Positions 46,543 through 55,253 of a stretch of DNA of 60,824 nt are shown piece by piece. Made by a program: the position numbers and the translations under genes. The notes under the pieces are model-generated. The model saw nothing but the letters and a program-made list of their open reading frames with translations, searched no databases and was not told the origin of the DNA. Where the stretch lies: IMG/VR virus record IMGVR_UViG_3300045738_001878, positions 1 through 60,824 of that record; one strand, written 5' to 3'. The DNA is from a virus. Position 1 is the first letter of the stretch, and each line of letters opens with the position of its first letter.

Positions 46543-46779
46543 ATGGAAAGCATAACAAAAAGAGTTAGTGACTTGGGAGCAGCAGCCTATCTCATGATGC
46601 ATGGGTACAAGGTTATAGGCCGACAAGGAAAAGCTATATCATTTGAAGTAGAAGAGTCTGGCTCTAGAGGATTCGATGAAAGACAATTAGAATACCTGTC
46701 TAGTGAATTTCATCGATTTGATTCATGCATTATGTCATTGAAAAAGATTGGTGATTGGATGCCACCAGATAGAAACTAA
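46543..46779 (+). CDS. Small DUF5659-like protein
   Basis: The start is ATG 46543 after AAAGGATCG; the product has 78 residues. The pattern SDLGAAAYLMMHGYKVIGRQGKAISFEVEES followed by FHRFDSCIMSLKKI matches the DUF5659 layout (an early DLxxAxYL with a later strand-helix) reported in phage and bacterial small proteins. Function is unknown. The gene follows the leader hairpin. Confidence 0.5.
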   Translation: MESITKRVSDLGAAAYLMMHGYKVIGRQGKAISFEVEESGSRGFDERQLEYLSSEFHRFDSCIMSLKKIGDWMPPDRN

Positions 46780-46833
46780 ACATTTTCTACAATAAGCGAT
46801 ATATACTATGGAATCGGTTATTTGGAGAAAATT

Positions 46834-48225
46834 ATGGCTAGCGCAGAAATGGACAAATTATTTAATGACATGTTCAAGGATGTTGATAATGAAATCAACC
46901 AATTCAGGGACAAAATAAACGCTGCGCTCAAGAAAAATGCTGACAGCCTGAATCAGGCAGCTATGCAAGCTATACAGCAAACCATGCAGCAAGCTGGAAT
47001 GGCAGGACAGCCCGGTATGCAAACCGCACCAGGGCAACCCAGCAGACCACAATCTTTACCTTGGCTCAAGCACGGTTTACGTGGATTCCTTCGCAAAATA
47101 TGGCATGGCAATCATCCCGACAATCCTAGTTGGCAAGGATATACAGGGGAACACGTATTGACATTAGAGGAAAATAATTTCCTCATGAATCAGCTTAATG
47201 AAGCCGCTGACATCATAATTAGCGAAGTAGTTCCAGCCGATGTTATTGGGGCATCATTGTCAGGGCAAATTGGCGATATTGAAAAAATCACAATAGATTT
47301 TAGAAATAATTTGAAAACCATCATTAGGACTGCTCTTACACAAGCGGATATTAAAGGACGAAGAGGCTCAGCTACAACAACGCCCTCGCCCTCGCCCACA
47401 TCCACACCTGCCGCCGCAGTTAGTGCTGGGGATATAGACTCAGCAGCAGCAGAAGAAGATGATGACGATGTTGGCCAATTCGAACCTGCGACTGATGTTG
47501 TCCCCGGCGAAGGGGGTGGTGATGATGCAGATGTGCCGGTCTCAACTATCAACAAGGATGTTGTTCAGCAGATAGATTCATCGGAAAACCAAGAAATTGA
47601 TGCGAAAATTGATGCAATGGGTGAAGAATTAAGGGAATTAGTAGATCAGAAAACTGGCAAGATCAAAGTGAAGTCTCGTGGCTTGGCCAGGGCGGCACTA
47701 AAAGGTCTAGGTTTAGAAAATAATGATAAAAATGCTAAAAGGGTATTTGAACGATATGGCTATATCAAGCCAGACGGCCAAGAAGAGGATGGGATACCAG
47801 CAAGAACAGGTGGACGAACGAAACATGTTCCCAAAAAACGCAAAAGTGCTGCAACTACAACAACTACTACTGCTACATCGCCAAAGATAACCAAAGATAA
47901 AGATAAAGAAAAAGATAAAGTAAAGAAAAAGAAAACCGTTATTCAAGGTTCATCTGAACTACACTCTGTGGAGGGAGATGAGAAATTTATTTCCAACACA
48001 CTCGACGGCGATCATGACGATAACTACGAGTTAGAAAGTCGTCGTGCATATGAAGACTTTGTTGCTCGAAATATAATTGAAGGTCTACCACCGAAGTATA
48101 AGTTAAACTTCTTTAGGGAGACTTTGAGTAAGGGCGCTAGAGGCTCGTATGTTCTTCGCCACAAAGTAAGAAACATGCCTATTGAAGAACGCACGAAATA
48201 CTTCAAAGAATTATTGAATTCTTAA
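46834..48225 (+). CDS. Unknown large charged protein
   Basis: The start is ATG 46834; the product has 463 residues. Its N-terminus is a helical segment with a Gln/Ala/Met-rich stretch (residues 45-65). A central part contains the fold LPWLKHGLRGFLRKIWHGNHP and helices to about 180. A Ser/Thr/Pro-rich and acidic linker (180-225) is followed by two basic regions, with repeated Lys (KDKDKEKDKVKKKKT) near 375. The C-terminal 75 residues are a compact helical domain (IEGLPPKYKLNFFRETLSKGA). It has no catalytic motif. Its stop shares TTAA with the convergent GlpX gene. Confidence 0.6.
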   Translation: MASAEMDKLFNDMFKDVDNEINQFRDKINAALKKNADSLNQAAMQAIQQTMQQAGMAGQPGMQTAPGQPSRPQSLPWLKHGLRGFLRKIWHGNHPDNPSWQGYTGEHVLTLEENNFLMNQLNEAADIIISEVVPADVIGASLSGQIGDIEKITIDFRNNLKTIIRTALTQADIKGRRGSATTTPSPSPTSTPAAAVSAGDIDSAAAEEDDDDVGQFEPATDVVPGEGGGDDADVPVSTINKDVVQQIDSSENQEIDAKIDAMGEELRELVDQKTGKIKVKSRGLARAALKGLGLENNDKNAKRVFERYGYIKPDGQEEDGIPARTGGRTKHVPKKRKSAATTTTTTATSPKITKDKDKEKDKVKKKKTVIQGSSELHSVEGDEKFISNTLDGDHDDNYELESRRAYEDFVARNIIEGLPPKYKLNFFRETLSKGARGSYVLRHKVRNMPIEERTKYFKELLNS

Positions 48226-49142
48226 TCACCATGTTCTGTGAATAGATTTCTTACTGTACCACTACCAGATCGCATTGTAATTGAATTGGTAACTGGCCCA
48301 CGCTCTGTAAATCGCACGCCTTTCAATAACTTACCATTTGTAATCCCCGTGCCAGCAAACATCACTTCTCCTGCTGCCAAATCTTCTATCGAAAGAATGC
48401 GGTCATTGGCCGGAGCATAACTTTCTTTATCCACTTCCTGGCACTGTAGAAAACCACCCATGCATTTCATCGCACAAGCCGCTATTACAGCTTCAGGTGC
48501 GCCACCAATACTCCAATACATGTCTACGCCCGAATCTGGCACACAAGCAGCGATACAGGCAGTTACGTCACAATCCGATATAAATTTAATGCGACAACCA
48601 ATCTTTCGCAATTCTTTTACAAGATTCGCAGTACGAGGACGATCTAGCACACAGACAGTGACATGTTGAGGGTCTTTTCCAAGAGCGGCAGCCACCATTC
48701 CAACGTTTGCACTAGCTGGATTTCTAAGGTCAATTTGTGATTTTGATGCTACTACAGGACCAACCGCAATCTTATCCATGTAGAAATATTTTGTTTTGTA
48801 GAGTGCATCCTTCCCAGCAAGCGTGATAACACTCATTGCTTCATATCCTCCCTTTACGGTAGGAGTGGTCCCTTCAATTGGATCAATTGCAATGGAGTAA
48901 CTAGGTGAATCAGTATGACAAAACGCCCCCACTTTCTCGCCCTCGTAAAGGCCAAATGATTCATCTTTTATACCTTCCCCAATGGCTATCTCGGCGGAAA
49001 AGTTTATCTGATCTAGACGTTTGCGCATGGCGTCAGTGGCCGATTTGTCTGCTTCTTCTTTATTGCCACGGCCTACCCATTCGGCTGCGGAAATAGCTCC
49101 CGCTTCTGTTACTCTAACTAAATCAAGATGGTGATTTTTCAT
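48222..49142 (-). CDS. glpX: Class II fructose-1,6-bisphosphatase (GlpX)
   Basis: The 306-residue protein matches GlpX along its length: DLVRVTEAGAISAAEWVGRG at the start, IAIGEGIKDE near 52-61, IAIDPIEGTTPTVKGG near 84-99 (metal-binding DPIEGT), and later SIGGAPEAVIAACAMKCMGG. GlpX removes the 1-phosphate from fructose-1,6-bisphosphate, the key gluconeogenic step, and some relatives also cleave sedoheptulose-1,7-bisphosphate. It overlaps the end of the upstream phage-type gene at 49123-49142 and is convergent with the 46834 gene. It carries carbon from lipid or amino acids to sugar phosphates if active. All motifs are intact. Confidence 0.95.
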   Translation of the reverse strand: MKNHHLDLVRVTEAGAISAAEWVGRGNKEEADKSATDAMRKRLDQINFSAEIAIGEGIKDESFGLYEGEKVGAFCHTDSPSYSIAIDPIEGTTPTVKGGYEAMSVITLAGKDALYKTKYFYMDKIAVGPVVASKSQIDLRNPASANVGMVAAALGKDPQHVTVCVLDRPRTANLVKELRKIGCRIKFISDCDVTACIAACVPDSGVDMYWSIGGAPEAVIAACAMKCMGGFLQCQEVDKESYAPANDRILSIEDLAAGEVMFAGTGITNGKLLKGVRFTERGPVTNSITMRSGSGTVRNLFTEHGD

Positions 49143-49563
49143 TGTCCTCCATATCGTCTTCCAGTTGTTTGGATAGATTACTCATGGCTTCTACATCCAC
49201 ATAGGGGCTATCGGTAGCTGGCTGTTGGTATTTCTGCTCATATTCCTTCTGAATGTCTTCTGCTTCTGTCTTATATCTTTCAATTATCTCAGCATCATGT
49301 GGATTATTAGGATCAAGAGTTTCTTCCTCTGAGATGCTGACTACATTTTGAAGAAAAATATAACTATTCAGCCCTGTTGTAGTCTGCTGAAGCATTATTC
49401 CATGTTCATCAATAGACTCTACAGCACCCATAAAGTAGACATACAGAGGCTTGGGATAAGTTTCAGGGTTTTCTTGCTTAAAGTCTCGATTGATGGGCAA
49501 TGTGAATACGGTACAAACCTTTCCCACAAATCTTTGCAAATCAGATATATACTTTACAGCCAT
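49123..49563 (-). CDS. Unknown protein co-transcribed with glpX
   Basis: The 146-residue protein has a small beta-rich part (KVCTVFTLPINRDF, PLYVYFMGAVESIDEHGIML, SYIFLQNVVSI), like an Sm-type or OB-type barrel, and an acidic helical C-terminus. It overlaps glpX by 20 bases and starts divergently from the gene at 49593. No family is recognised; phage-type small protein. Confidence 0.6.
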   Translation of the reverse strand: MAVKYISDLQRFVGKVCTVFTLPINRDFKQENPETYPKPLYVYFMGAVESIDEHGIMLQQTTTGLNSYIFLQNVVSISEEETLDPNNPHDAEIIERYKTEAEDIQKEYEQKYQQPATDSPYVDVEAMSNLSKQLEDDMEDNEKSPS

Positions 49564-49592
49564 AATATAAAATAGTATGACCTAGGAATAAA

Positions 49593-49877
49593 ATGCCATT
49601 TAAGAACAAACGACAAATGAGAGCTTGCTTCGCCAAAGATAAAAAAAATTGGGACTGCAAAAAATGGGCACATGACACGCCTGATCTAAAAGACCTGCCA
49701 GAAGAGGCCGGTTTTAAACAATGGCTCGATCACGCAGAGTATGCAGATATCAATTTCGAAAGTTGTGGTTGCCCAGTGTGCGAAAAGAAAAAAAAGAAAA
49801 TCATTCTAATGATAAAAAAATCACCCGTTAGTCATGGCCTGCGAATACACAATCATGGCTTAATGAAAAAACACTGA
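49593..49877 (+). CDS. Small phage protein with Cys-rich segment
   Basis: The product has 94 residues. The opening PFKNKRQMRACFAK is a pattern seen in many small phage proteins of unknown role. A CPVCEKKKKKI segment with two close Cys may bind metal. The C-terminus is Lys/His-rich. It stands between genes of opposite direction and ends 37 bases before the tagged gene at 49915. Confidence 0.6.
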   Translation: MPFKNKRQMRACFAKDKKNWDCKKWAHDTPDLKDLPEEAGFKQWLDHAEYADINFESCGCPVCEKKKKKIILMIKKSPVSHGLRIHNHGLMKKH

Positions 49878-49891
49878 GACAAAGAATAAAA

Positions 49892-49907
49892 ACCGCAAGT
49901 TTGCGGT
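49892..49907 (+). promoter_or_regulatory. Hairpin just before the ATG at 49915
   Basis: ACCGCA and TGCGGT pair around a 4-base loop, ending seven bases before the start codon. There is no T run, so it more likely shapes translation than stops transcription. Confidence 0.35.
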
Positions 49908-49914
49908 AGTAATT

Positions 49915-50445
49915 ATGAAGACTTTCAAGCAATATTTAGAAGCAAAAGATGATGAGCGGCTTGATAGCCCAATTCATCGGTATCGGTTAGCGAGACAAGA
50001 CATTCCCGATAAACATAAAAGTAAGATTCCGGCGTTCGACTATTGGAACCGGAATAAATACTTGCAGCAGGACGCAGAGACCGACCGCCACTTGGCGAGG
50101 TTGAGCCTAAAGGGTTCTGAAGATACAGCGGCAAGAGCCTGGAAGGACATGGGCCACATGGCGGATCGGAGCAAGGGACTCCGGGGCGGGAGTGCGATGT
50201 TGAAGAAGGCGAAAGAAATGCGGCGGAAGACTCATGATCCCCTCGAATCATCCCCCACTAAGCATCTAAAAATAACGGGTGACAGTCCGAGGAGCAAAGC
50301 GTTGTTGAAAGCGTATAAATATATTTATAGCGATCCCGATCTATCGCAATCAGAGAAAGACAAAGCCTTCGACGACATAGAGAAAAATATCAACAACAAA
50401 TATGGATATCAGAGTGACGATCCGGGGTTTAGGTACGAACGCTAA
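49915..50445 (+). CDS. Unknown basic protein with capsid-targeting-like leader
   Basis: The 176-residue protein begins KTFKQYLEAKD, the nearest match here to the T4 internal-protein leader (KTYQEFIAEA). After it come basic, charged helical regions (RYRLARQDIPDKHKSKIP, MLKKAKEMRRK, SPRSKALLKAYKYIY). No other domain is recognised. The overall basic charge fits a DNA-associated internal head protein. Its codon use is slightly more GC-rich than that of its neighbours. Confidence 0.65.
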   Translation: MKTFKQYLEAKDDERLDSPIHRYRLARQDIPDKHKSKIPAFDYWNRNKYLQQDAETDRHLARLSLKGSEDTAARAWKDMGHMADRSKGLRGGSAMLKKAKEMRRKTHDPLESSPTKHLKITGDSPRSKALLKAYKYIYSDPDLSQSEKDKAFDDIEKNINNKYGYQSDDPGFRYER

Positions 50446-50480
50446 TCAAGATGGTGAATTACAACCCGCATTAAACTTTT

Positions 50481-51542
50481 CTAATCATCTGGCAAAAAAT
50501 TCTTAGCGACAACCCCACTCCGAATCTCCCACTCTAGAACGTCTAGAGGTTTCTCCTGATTTTTTATGTAAGCTGCGATGATTCTAGGCCCCAATTTCTG
50601 CAACATGGCGTTCCAATCCTTATATTCTCCAGGTGGGCGCACATAGCGAACTGGTGAGATGCCGCCTCTCATCATTGCCGCACCAATTTCGGGCAATGAA
50701 TTCTTCCCCGCACGATCATTATCAAGGCACAAGACCGGCTGGAGATTTCTAAGAATCTCAACTTGCTTCTCGGATATTTCTTTACCACCAAAGGCTGCTG
50801 ACCACAAACCGGTCAATTGTAAAGTTAAGGCGTCAAATTCTCCTTCAGCTAAATAAATCTTCACGCCTAATGGTGGCCATGATGGGAAATAAATCACATC
50901 CCCTTTACCAACTCCTAGATTTTTCGGTGGTCCTAAGTATTTGGGAATTTTTTTTGATGTACCCAAGTATCTTCCATTGAAGTAAATCAAATCACCATAT
51001 CGGTCATAGTACGGAATGATAATTCTATTTTTGTAATCAATATCCCCCAATTTGCCACCTGTGCAAACCATTAACCCTTTAGGACTGAGTTTGCGACTAA
51101 ACATGTAGACTTCCGCCCCTACCCGATAGAAATTGCTAGGTTCGAGATCGGTAAGCAGATAGGTATTTGGCGGCAATCGCAACTCAACAGATTCGACAAC
51201 CTCTACTGTTGCATCTGCCGTTCCATCAAACATAGCGGCCAATTGAGCTTCTGCATCGACAAGGAAAGTGTCCTCGCCACCCAGAATTTCTAAAGCTTCC
51301 TCATACACACAACCATCTTGAAACATAACCAGCGAGATGAGACTGCCACGCTCTTCTGTTTTCCAGCAATGGAATACACCGTTAGGACGATCTTTCTTTC
51401 CGCCAGCTACATTGCACCAAAGATGGTGTTTGTAATCCTCACAAAAGGGAGAATTAAGTTTAATTTCATCGCCCTTAACGACTACATCACCATGCCATCG
51501 GGATTCTGCCCAACTTAAGAATTTATCATAATCTATAGCCAC
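50481..51542 (-). CDS. DnaG-type DNA primase
   Basis: The start is GTG at 51542, with GGAGG seven bases upstream; 353 residues. A zinc-binding N-part is likely (C34, C43 and C58 with His39/40; FHCWKTEERG follows), as in CHC2 primases. The centre has NTYLLTDLEPSNFYR and PYYDRYGDLIYFNGRYLG. The Toprim motifs are YLAEGEFDALTL near 230-241 and LCLDNDRAGKN near 271-281, holding the catalytic Glu and Asp residues. It makes RNA primers for DNA replication. It is short for DnaG and lacks the helicase-binding domain, as in several phages. It is a single reverse gene, with a helicase not seen nearby. Confidence 0.75.
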   Translation of the reverse strand: MAIDYDKFLSWAESRWHGDVVVKGDEIKLNSPFCEDYKHHLWCNVAGGKKDRPNGVFHCWKTEERGSLISLVMFQDGCVYEEALEILGGEDTFLVDAEAQLAAMFDGTADATVEVVESVELRLPPNTYLLTDLEPSNFYRVGAEVYMFSRKLSPKGLMVCTGGKLGDIDYKNRIIIPYYDRYGDLIYFNGRYLGTSKKIPKYLGPPKNLGVGKGDVIYFPSWPPLGVKIYLAEGEFDALTLQLTGLWSAAFGGKEISEKQVEILRNLQPVLCLDNDRAGKNSLPEIGAAMMRGGISPVRYVRPPGEYKDWNAMLQKLGPRIIAAYIKNQEKPLDVLEWEIRSGVVAKNFLPDD

Positions 51543-51607
51543 GTTATCCTCCGTTGATATCGTTTGAGAATTACACTACAATATCTACATCAATTGGTCA
51601 ATATTGA

Positions 51608-52408
51608 ATGGAATCCAACATGGATATTAGACATATTAGTGTTTCTAGAAAGAGTGTCTGGAACACATGCCAACAACAGTACAAGTACAAATATCATTTG
51701 AAAATTGACACTGGAGTAATTGAGCCTTTCTATTTCACGTATGGCTCCATTGTCCACAAAATCGCCGAATTGTACGTAAAGGGTAAGGGAAAAACTCTTC
51801 TCGGCAAAGTTGCTCAAGATATTTTAGACGGCAAGATCGCTTTCGACACGGACAAAAATGGGAATGAATTATTTGCACCACCACTACCAAAGGAGTTCAA
51901 AAGGAGATTTCCAAAACATCTCGAATCTATACAGTACCTAACTGACCAAATTGGCTTTGACGGTGAAGTCGAGTACGATTTCAATTTTGACTTAGACCCT
52001 CCCAATAACAAAATGATTCGAGGATTCATGGATAGGGTTATCAAAAAAACCGGGCCGAATGGTGATGAATACTTTATTATCGACTACAAAACGACTAAAA
52101 AAGGCCGCTACCGCAAGACGCTGGGAACTATTGTAAGCGATTTACAACTTCGGGCCTACTCTAGAGTGATACAAATCGAAAAAAACGTCCCGGCAAAAAA
52201 CATAAAAGCAGCTTTGTATTATTTGGAAGACAAGAAATTGATTGGTTGTAAATTTTCCGAAGAATCTCTAGCCTCTGCGCAAGAAGAGCTTATCTATGCC
52301 CACAATCAAATCGAAAACACACCGGAAGATAAAGCCTGGGGCAATGTAGGTGATTGGTGCAAGCGTTGCGACTATCGCACAATTTGCCCATTCTACCGGC
52401 TTACCTAA
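51608..52408 (+). CDS. RecB/Cas4-like PD-(D/E)XK nuclease with iron-sulphur-type cysteines
   Basis: The 266-residue protein begins SRKSVWNTCQQQYKYKYHL, which with YGSIVHKIAELY and GFMDRVIKK...YFIIDYKTTKKG matches the PDDEXK_1 nuclease family, whose D-(x)n-E/D-x-K core is DYKTTK. C-terminal CKRCDYRTICPF supplies three Cys that, with the early Cys, fit an iron-sulphur cluster as in Cas4 and AddB-type nucleases. It would cut or trim DNA ends in recombination or replication. It shares a divergent gap with the primase. The ATG at 51608 is used; 51620 is an alternative. Confidence 0.8.
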   Translation: MESNMDIRHISVSRKSVWNTCQQQYKYKYHLKIDTGVIEPFYFTYGSIVHKIAELYVKGKGKTLLGKVAQDILDGKIAFDTDKNGNELFAPPLPKEFKRRFPKHLESIQYLTDQIGFDGEVEYDFNFDLDPPNNKMIRGFMDRVIKKTGPNGDEYFIIDYKTTKKGRYRKTLGTIVSDLQLRAYSRVIQIEKNVPAKNIKAALYYLEDKKLIGCKFSEESLASAQEELIYAHNQIENTPEDKAWGNVGDWCKRCDYRTICPFYRLT

Positions 52409-53357
52409 TCGATAGTGGTATCTTATTGTATCCTGGAATCGGGATATAGTCTTCAGAAAATTCTCTAGGAAATCTACTCCAATCTCGGATTGGAATTCTT
52501 CTGGCTAATCCGAATGGGTCTATTGTCAACAACCAGTTATATCCATTGTTTTTATAAACCTTGTGAATAGAACTTAGAGGGGTAAAATAACCTATTCCGC
52601 TTCCATCAAAATCAGATGTACCCCAGCAAGTGCCAATATAGTAACCTTCGTCATCTATCAACCCTCCTCCTGATCTCCCCGGTCTTGGGCTATTATATTT
52701 GGTTATCAGATCACTCCCTCGTATGCCTTCTATTTGCACATCATAGTGGGCCACCTCATCACCATCGTCGCAACCCATAGAATGTCTTCTGCTTCCGACA
52801 GGTATTTCATGGTTTAATGGAGCGAATGGAAAATATTTTGGAATCCAATCTGGTTTAAATTTAAGTAGACTAATATCATACCCCCTTTTGTTGCTCCAAA
52901 ACAAAACCTGGGCATTGTATTTTTTTGGACTATTTAACTTCTCTCCATTGTGATACCATACTATAACTTTGCAATTAACGGTACGCCGCTTAGTTTCCTC
53001 GGCAGAACGTGTGCCGTTCCATAAATGTCCACAAGATGTTACATAAGCTTCGCCTGTGTTTTCGTCATAGTAAACGATAGTGCCGGAACCACTGGCTCCA
53101 CTGACGCTAATTTTTACAGAGGCCGCTAAAAAGTGTCTAAATTCTATCCCTCTTTGCTCTTGTGGTGCTCTAGTTTTTGTAAAAACTGTAAGAGGATTGG
53201 TGTCCTGCACCAAGGGCATTGGAACAACATTGTCAGATTGCGTGCCCCACATAATAATTGAATCACCAACAGATTGGGAATTTATTAAGTGAAGTCCACA
53301 AAATGTCGCTATGGAAACTGCGGTCATGACGAAGAAGGTTTTTACTATTTCCCCCAT
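52401..53357 (-). CDS. Membrane-anchored trypsin-like serine protease
   Basis: The 318-residue reverse-strand protein has a hydrophobic N-terminal segment at about 7-25 (FFVMTAVSIATFCGLHLI), suggesting a signal anchor or signal peptide. The catalytic triad can be placed: His111 in TSCGHLW, Asp161 in YDISLLKF and Ser229 in GRSGGGL. Neighbouring strands and GTCWGTS fit the chymotrypsin fold. It would act outside the cytoplasm, perhaps on the host envelope or surface. Its last 8 bases overlap the end of the nuclease gene. Substrate unknown. Confidence 0.8.
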   Translation of the reverse strand: MGEIVKTFFVMTAVSIATFCGLHLINSQSVGDSIIMWGTQSDNVVPMPLVQDTNPLTVFTKTRAPQEQRGIEFRHFLAASVKISVSGASGSGTIVYYDENTGEAYVTSCGHLWNGTRSAEETKRRTVNCKVIVWYHNGEKLNSPKKYNAQVLFWSNKRGYDISLLKFKPDWIPKYFPFAPLNHEIPVGSRRHSMGCDDGDEVAHYDVQIEGIRGSDLITKYNSPRPGRSGGGLIDDEGYYIGTCWGTSDFDGSGIGYFTPLSSIHKVYKNNGYNWLLTIDPFGLARRIPIRDWSRFPREFSEDYIPIPGYNKIPLSIR

Positions 53358-53405
53358 TACACTCCTTTGAATTAAAATCTATCCATTTTATATAGGGGAT
53401 ATATC

Positions 53406-53894
53406 GTGCTAACTTTAGCGATAGCTCATAATCTATTTCTTACTCAAGAGGAGAGAAAAACTCTTGCAAGCGGCAAAACCATAGAGTCAATTGGCGTGAG
53501 TGTGCCAGTGTGGTTCTACAAGGGTGATACGTCAGAGCCAGCAGTTGAAGTTTTTAGTAAGTATTTACTTACAAATGCAAAACAAGATTATCCCATTTCA
53601 ACAACTGGCTCTGGTTACAAAATCAATATGCCTCAACTACCAGAGGATTATAAAGAGCCACCAAAACTATCGAATGAAAAATGGAGAAAAATGAATAAAG
53701 AGGATATGAGAAAATGGTATGAAGATACCGCAAAACCACCAACGGGAGAAAACTTATTAGACATTAAAGATGGAGGTGCAGAATTCCTAAAGTTCAAACG
53801 ACACAACAAGGTTAAGAAACAAGGAAAAATGATTGACATCATTCATTTCATAGAAATAAAAACTGTAAAAGAGTTGGAGCTAACATTGGCTTAG
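53406..53894 (+). CDS. Unknown protein
   Basis: The start is GTG 53406, after TATATAGGGGATATATC. The 162-residue product has no known domain. An early LTLAIAHNLFLTQEERKTL is followed by strand-rich VPVWFYKG and by a Lys-rich helical middle. Its stop shares TTAG with the convergent gene at 53891. A TATATAG box lies 10-17 bases before the start. Confidence 0.55.
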   Translation: MLTLAIAHNLFLTQEERKTLASGKTIESIGVSVPVWFYKGDTSEPAVEVFSKYLLTNAKQDYPISTTGSGYKINMPQLPEDYKEPPKLSNEKWRKMNKEDMRKWYEDTAKPPTGENLLDIKDGGAEFLKFKRHNKVKKQGKMIDIIHFIEIKTVKELELTLA

Positions 53895-54409
53895 GGGCAA
53901 TCTCGCAAGGAAAGGCCCATTCGCATATTTACAGATTCTCCATCATCTACAGTAAGGGAAGAAGAAAGAGCCACAGTTGCTAATAAGGAACCACTGTCGT
54001 CTGACTTATTTGTAAGGAATAATTGTGAAACTGGCCCCCAAGAACCACCTGCGGCGGTAAACTGAAGAATTGGGCCATTAGCTTGGTTAATGCCATCAAC
54101 CAGTGTTACTGTGAATTGAGCAGTGGAGCTTGCAGAAGATCGAAAATATCCATTAGTGGCTGGCTCGTTCGATACATCGCTCATTGTGTCAGCAGCAGTT
54201 GGCAGCGTTCTGTTATCCAGACCAAAATAAAACAAATCCGGTATGATTGTGTTTGGGTTGTTCCCGCCTGCAAAAACTGCATTTAAGACAAATGCTTCTC
54301 CCTCAGTGTGGAATACATTCTTGAGATCAAAGTCTTCCCACAGCACCTCCCCTCCTTTAGAAAGGTGTTGTATATGCAAAATTTTGACTAGTCCGTTCCA
54401 ATTGCTCAT
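53891..54409 (-). CDS. Possible minor virion protein
   Basis: The 172-residue reverse-strand protein is strand-rich with an N-terminal WNGLVKILHIQHLSKGGEVLW and FYFGLDNRT in the middle. It resembles the small tail protein at 24556 in layout. A role in fibres or decoration is a guess. It overlaps the convergent neighbour by 4 bases. Confidence 0.5.
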   Translation of the reverse strand: MSNWNGLVKILHIQHLSKGGEVLWEDFDLKNVFHTEGEAFVLNAVFAGGNNPNTIIPDLFYFGLDNRTLPTAADTMSDVSNEPATNGYFRSSASSTAQFTVTLVDGINQANGPILQFTAAGGSWGPVSQLFLTNKSDDSGSLLATVALSSSLTVDDGESVNMRMGLSLRDCP

Positions 54410-54427
54410 GATATTAATATATAGAGT

Positions 54428-54631
54428 GTGGATGCTTTATCTTTTAGAAAATGGCTGGAACAAACGCTTGGAGAAAGTTTTGGGGGGATACACCCACCAA
54501 AACAGAGTGCTATTGATCCAGACCCATCGCCAGGACAGACGAATGCCTTTATGGACTATACTCCTTCAGAGGAGCCGCCTACCCGTACCAAGCGCATGAA
54601 GAAAAAGATGAAGAAAAAGATGAAGAAATAA
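54428..54631 (+). CDS. Small basic protein with capsid-targeting-like leader
   Basis: The start is GTG 54428 (ALSFRKWLEQTLGES...), preceded by the box AATATATAGAG. The product has 67 residues. The leader ends L-G-E before Ser, as for a prohead-protease site. The last 15 residues are almost entirely Lys and Met (KRMKKKMKKKMKK), suggesting binding to DNA. It has the features of a small internal head protein. It is too short for a firm family call. Confidence 0.6.
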   Translation: MDALSFRKWLEQTLGESFGGIHPPKQSAIDPDPSPGQTNAFMDYTPSEEPPTRTKRMKKKMKKKMKK

Positions 54632-54635
54632 TCAT

Positions 54636-55253
54636 CTAGTAAAGATGGCTAAAAATCAATTCTCCCGGAATGTTATCACATTCTAATAAATGACGTTTCC
54701 ACATCGGCCAATACTTCCAGGTGCGTTGACAGTTATCCATAATGTGATGCATTTGCATTGTATATATGAGCGACCGGTTGCGGTATTTATCAAAACTGCC
54801 GTGGGATGAGAAGGACGTTTGGGCCAACTCCGGTTCATAAACTTTAACAAAGGTGTTCCACAGCCAAAACTCACGGGCCGTTATGTGCTTGCTTGAGCAG
54901 AGAAAGTTATCGTAATAGCTTTCGTAATCTGTCTTGCTCATGGGAAATCGCCAATTGTTTCTACCAGTGGGGATAGGTTGTTCTTGATATTTAAACAACC
55001 GATAATGTGGAACTACTACCTTATTGCTATAGAAAGGATTGTTTACTATAAATTCTTCCATCGGCGGCAAAGCACTATTTTTATCACATTGGGATAACTG
55101 CCAATGTTTCGCAACATAGTTGCCGTTTGAGCCATTTAATGTAATAACCAACTTGCTTTTGTTCATTCTGGAAATTAGAAAAAAAGAACAAGGCAATTCA
55201 AGTAATTTCTCTCCTAATTTTGATCGAACAAGATATTCAATTCCTAAATTCAT
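54636..55253 (-). CDS. Unknown protein
   Basis: The 205-residue protein has an aromatic-rich C-half (FRFPMSKTDYESYYDNF, EFWLWNTFVKVY, HHIMDNCQRTWKYWPMWK). No domain is recognised. Its ATG overlaps the stop of the acidic gene in ATGA (55250-55253), so the two are probably co-translated. Confidence 0.6.
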   Translation of the reverse strand: MNLGIEYLVRSKLGEKLLELPCSFFLISRMNKSKLVITLNGSNGNYVAKHWQLSQCDKNSALPPMEEFIVNNPFYSNKVVVPHYRLFKYQEQPIPTGRNNWRFPMSKTDYESYYDNFLCSSKHITAREFWLWNTFVKVYEPELAQTSFSSHGSFDKYRNRSLIYTMQMHHIMDNCQRTWKYWPMWKRHLLECDNIPGELIFSHLY

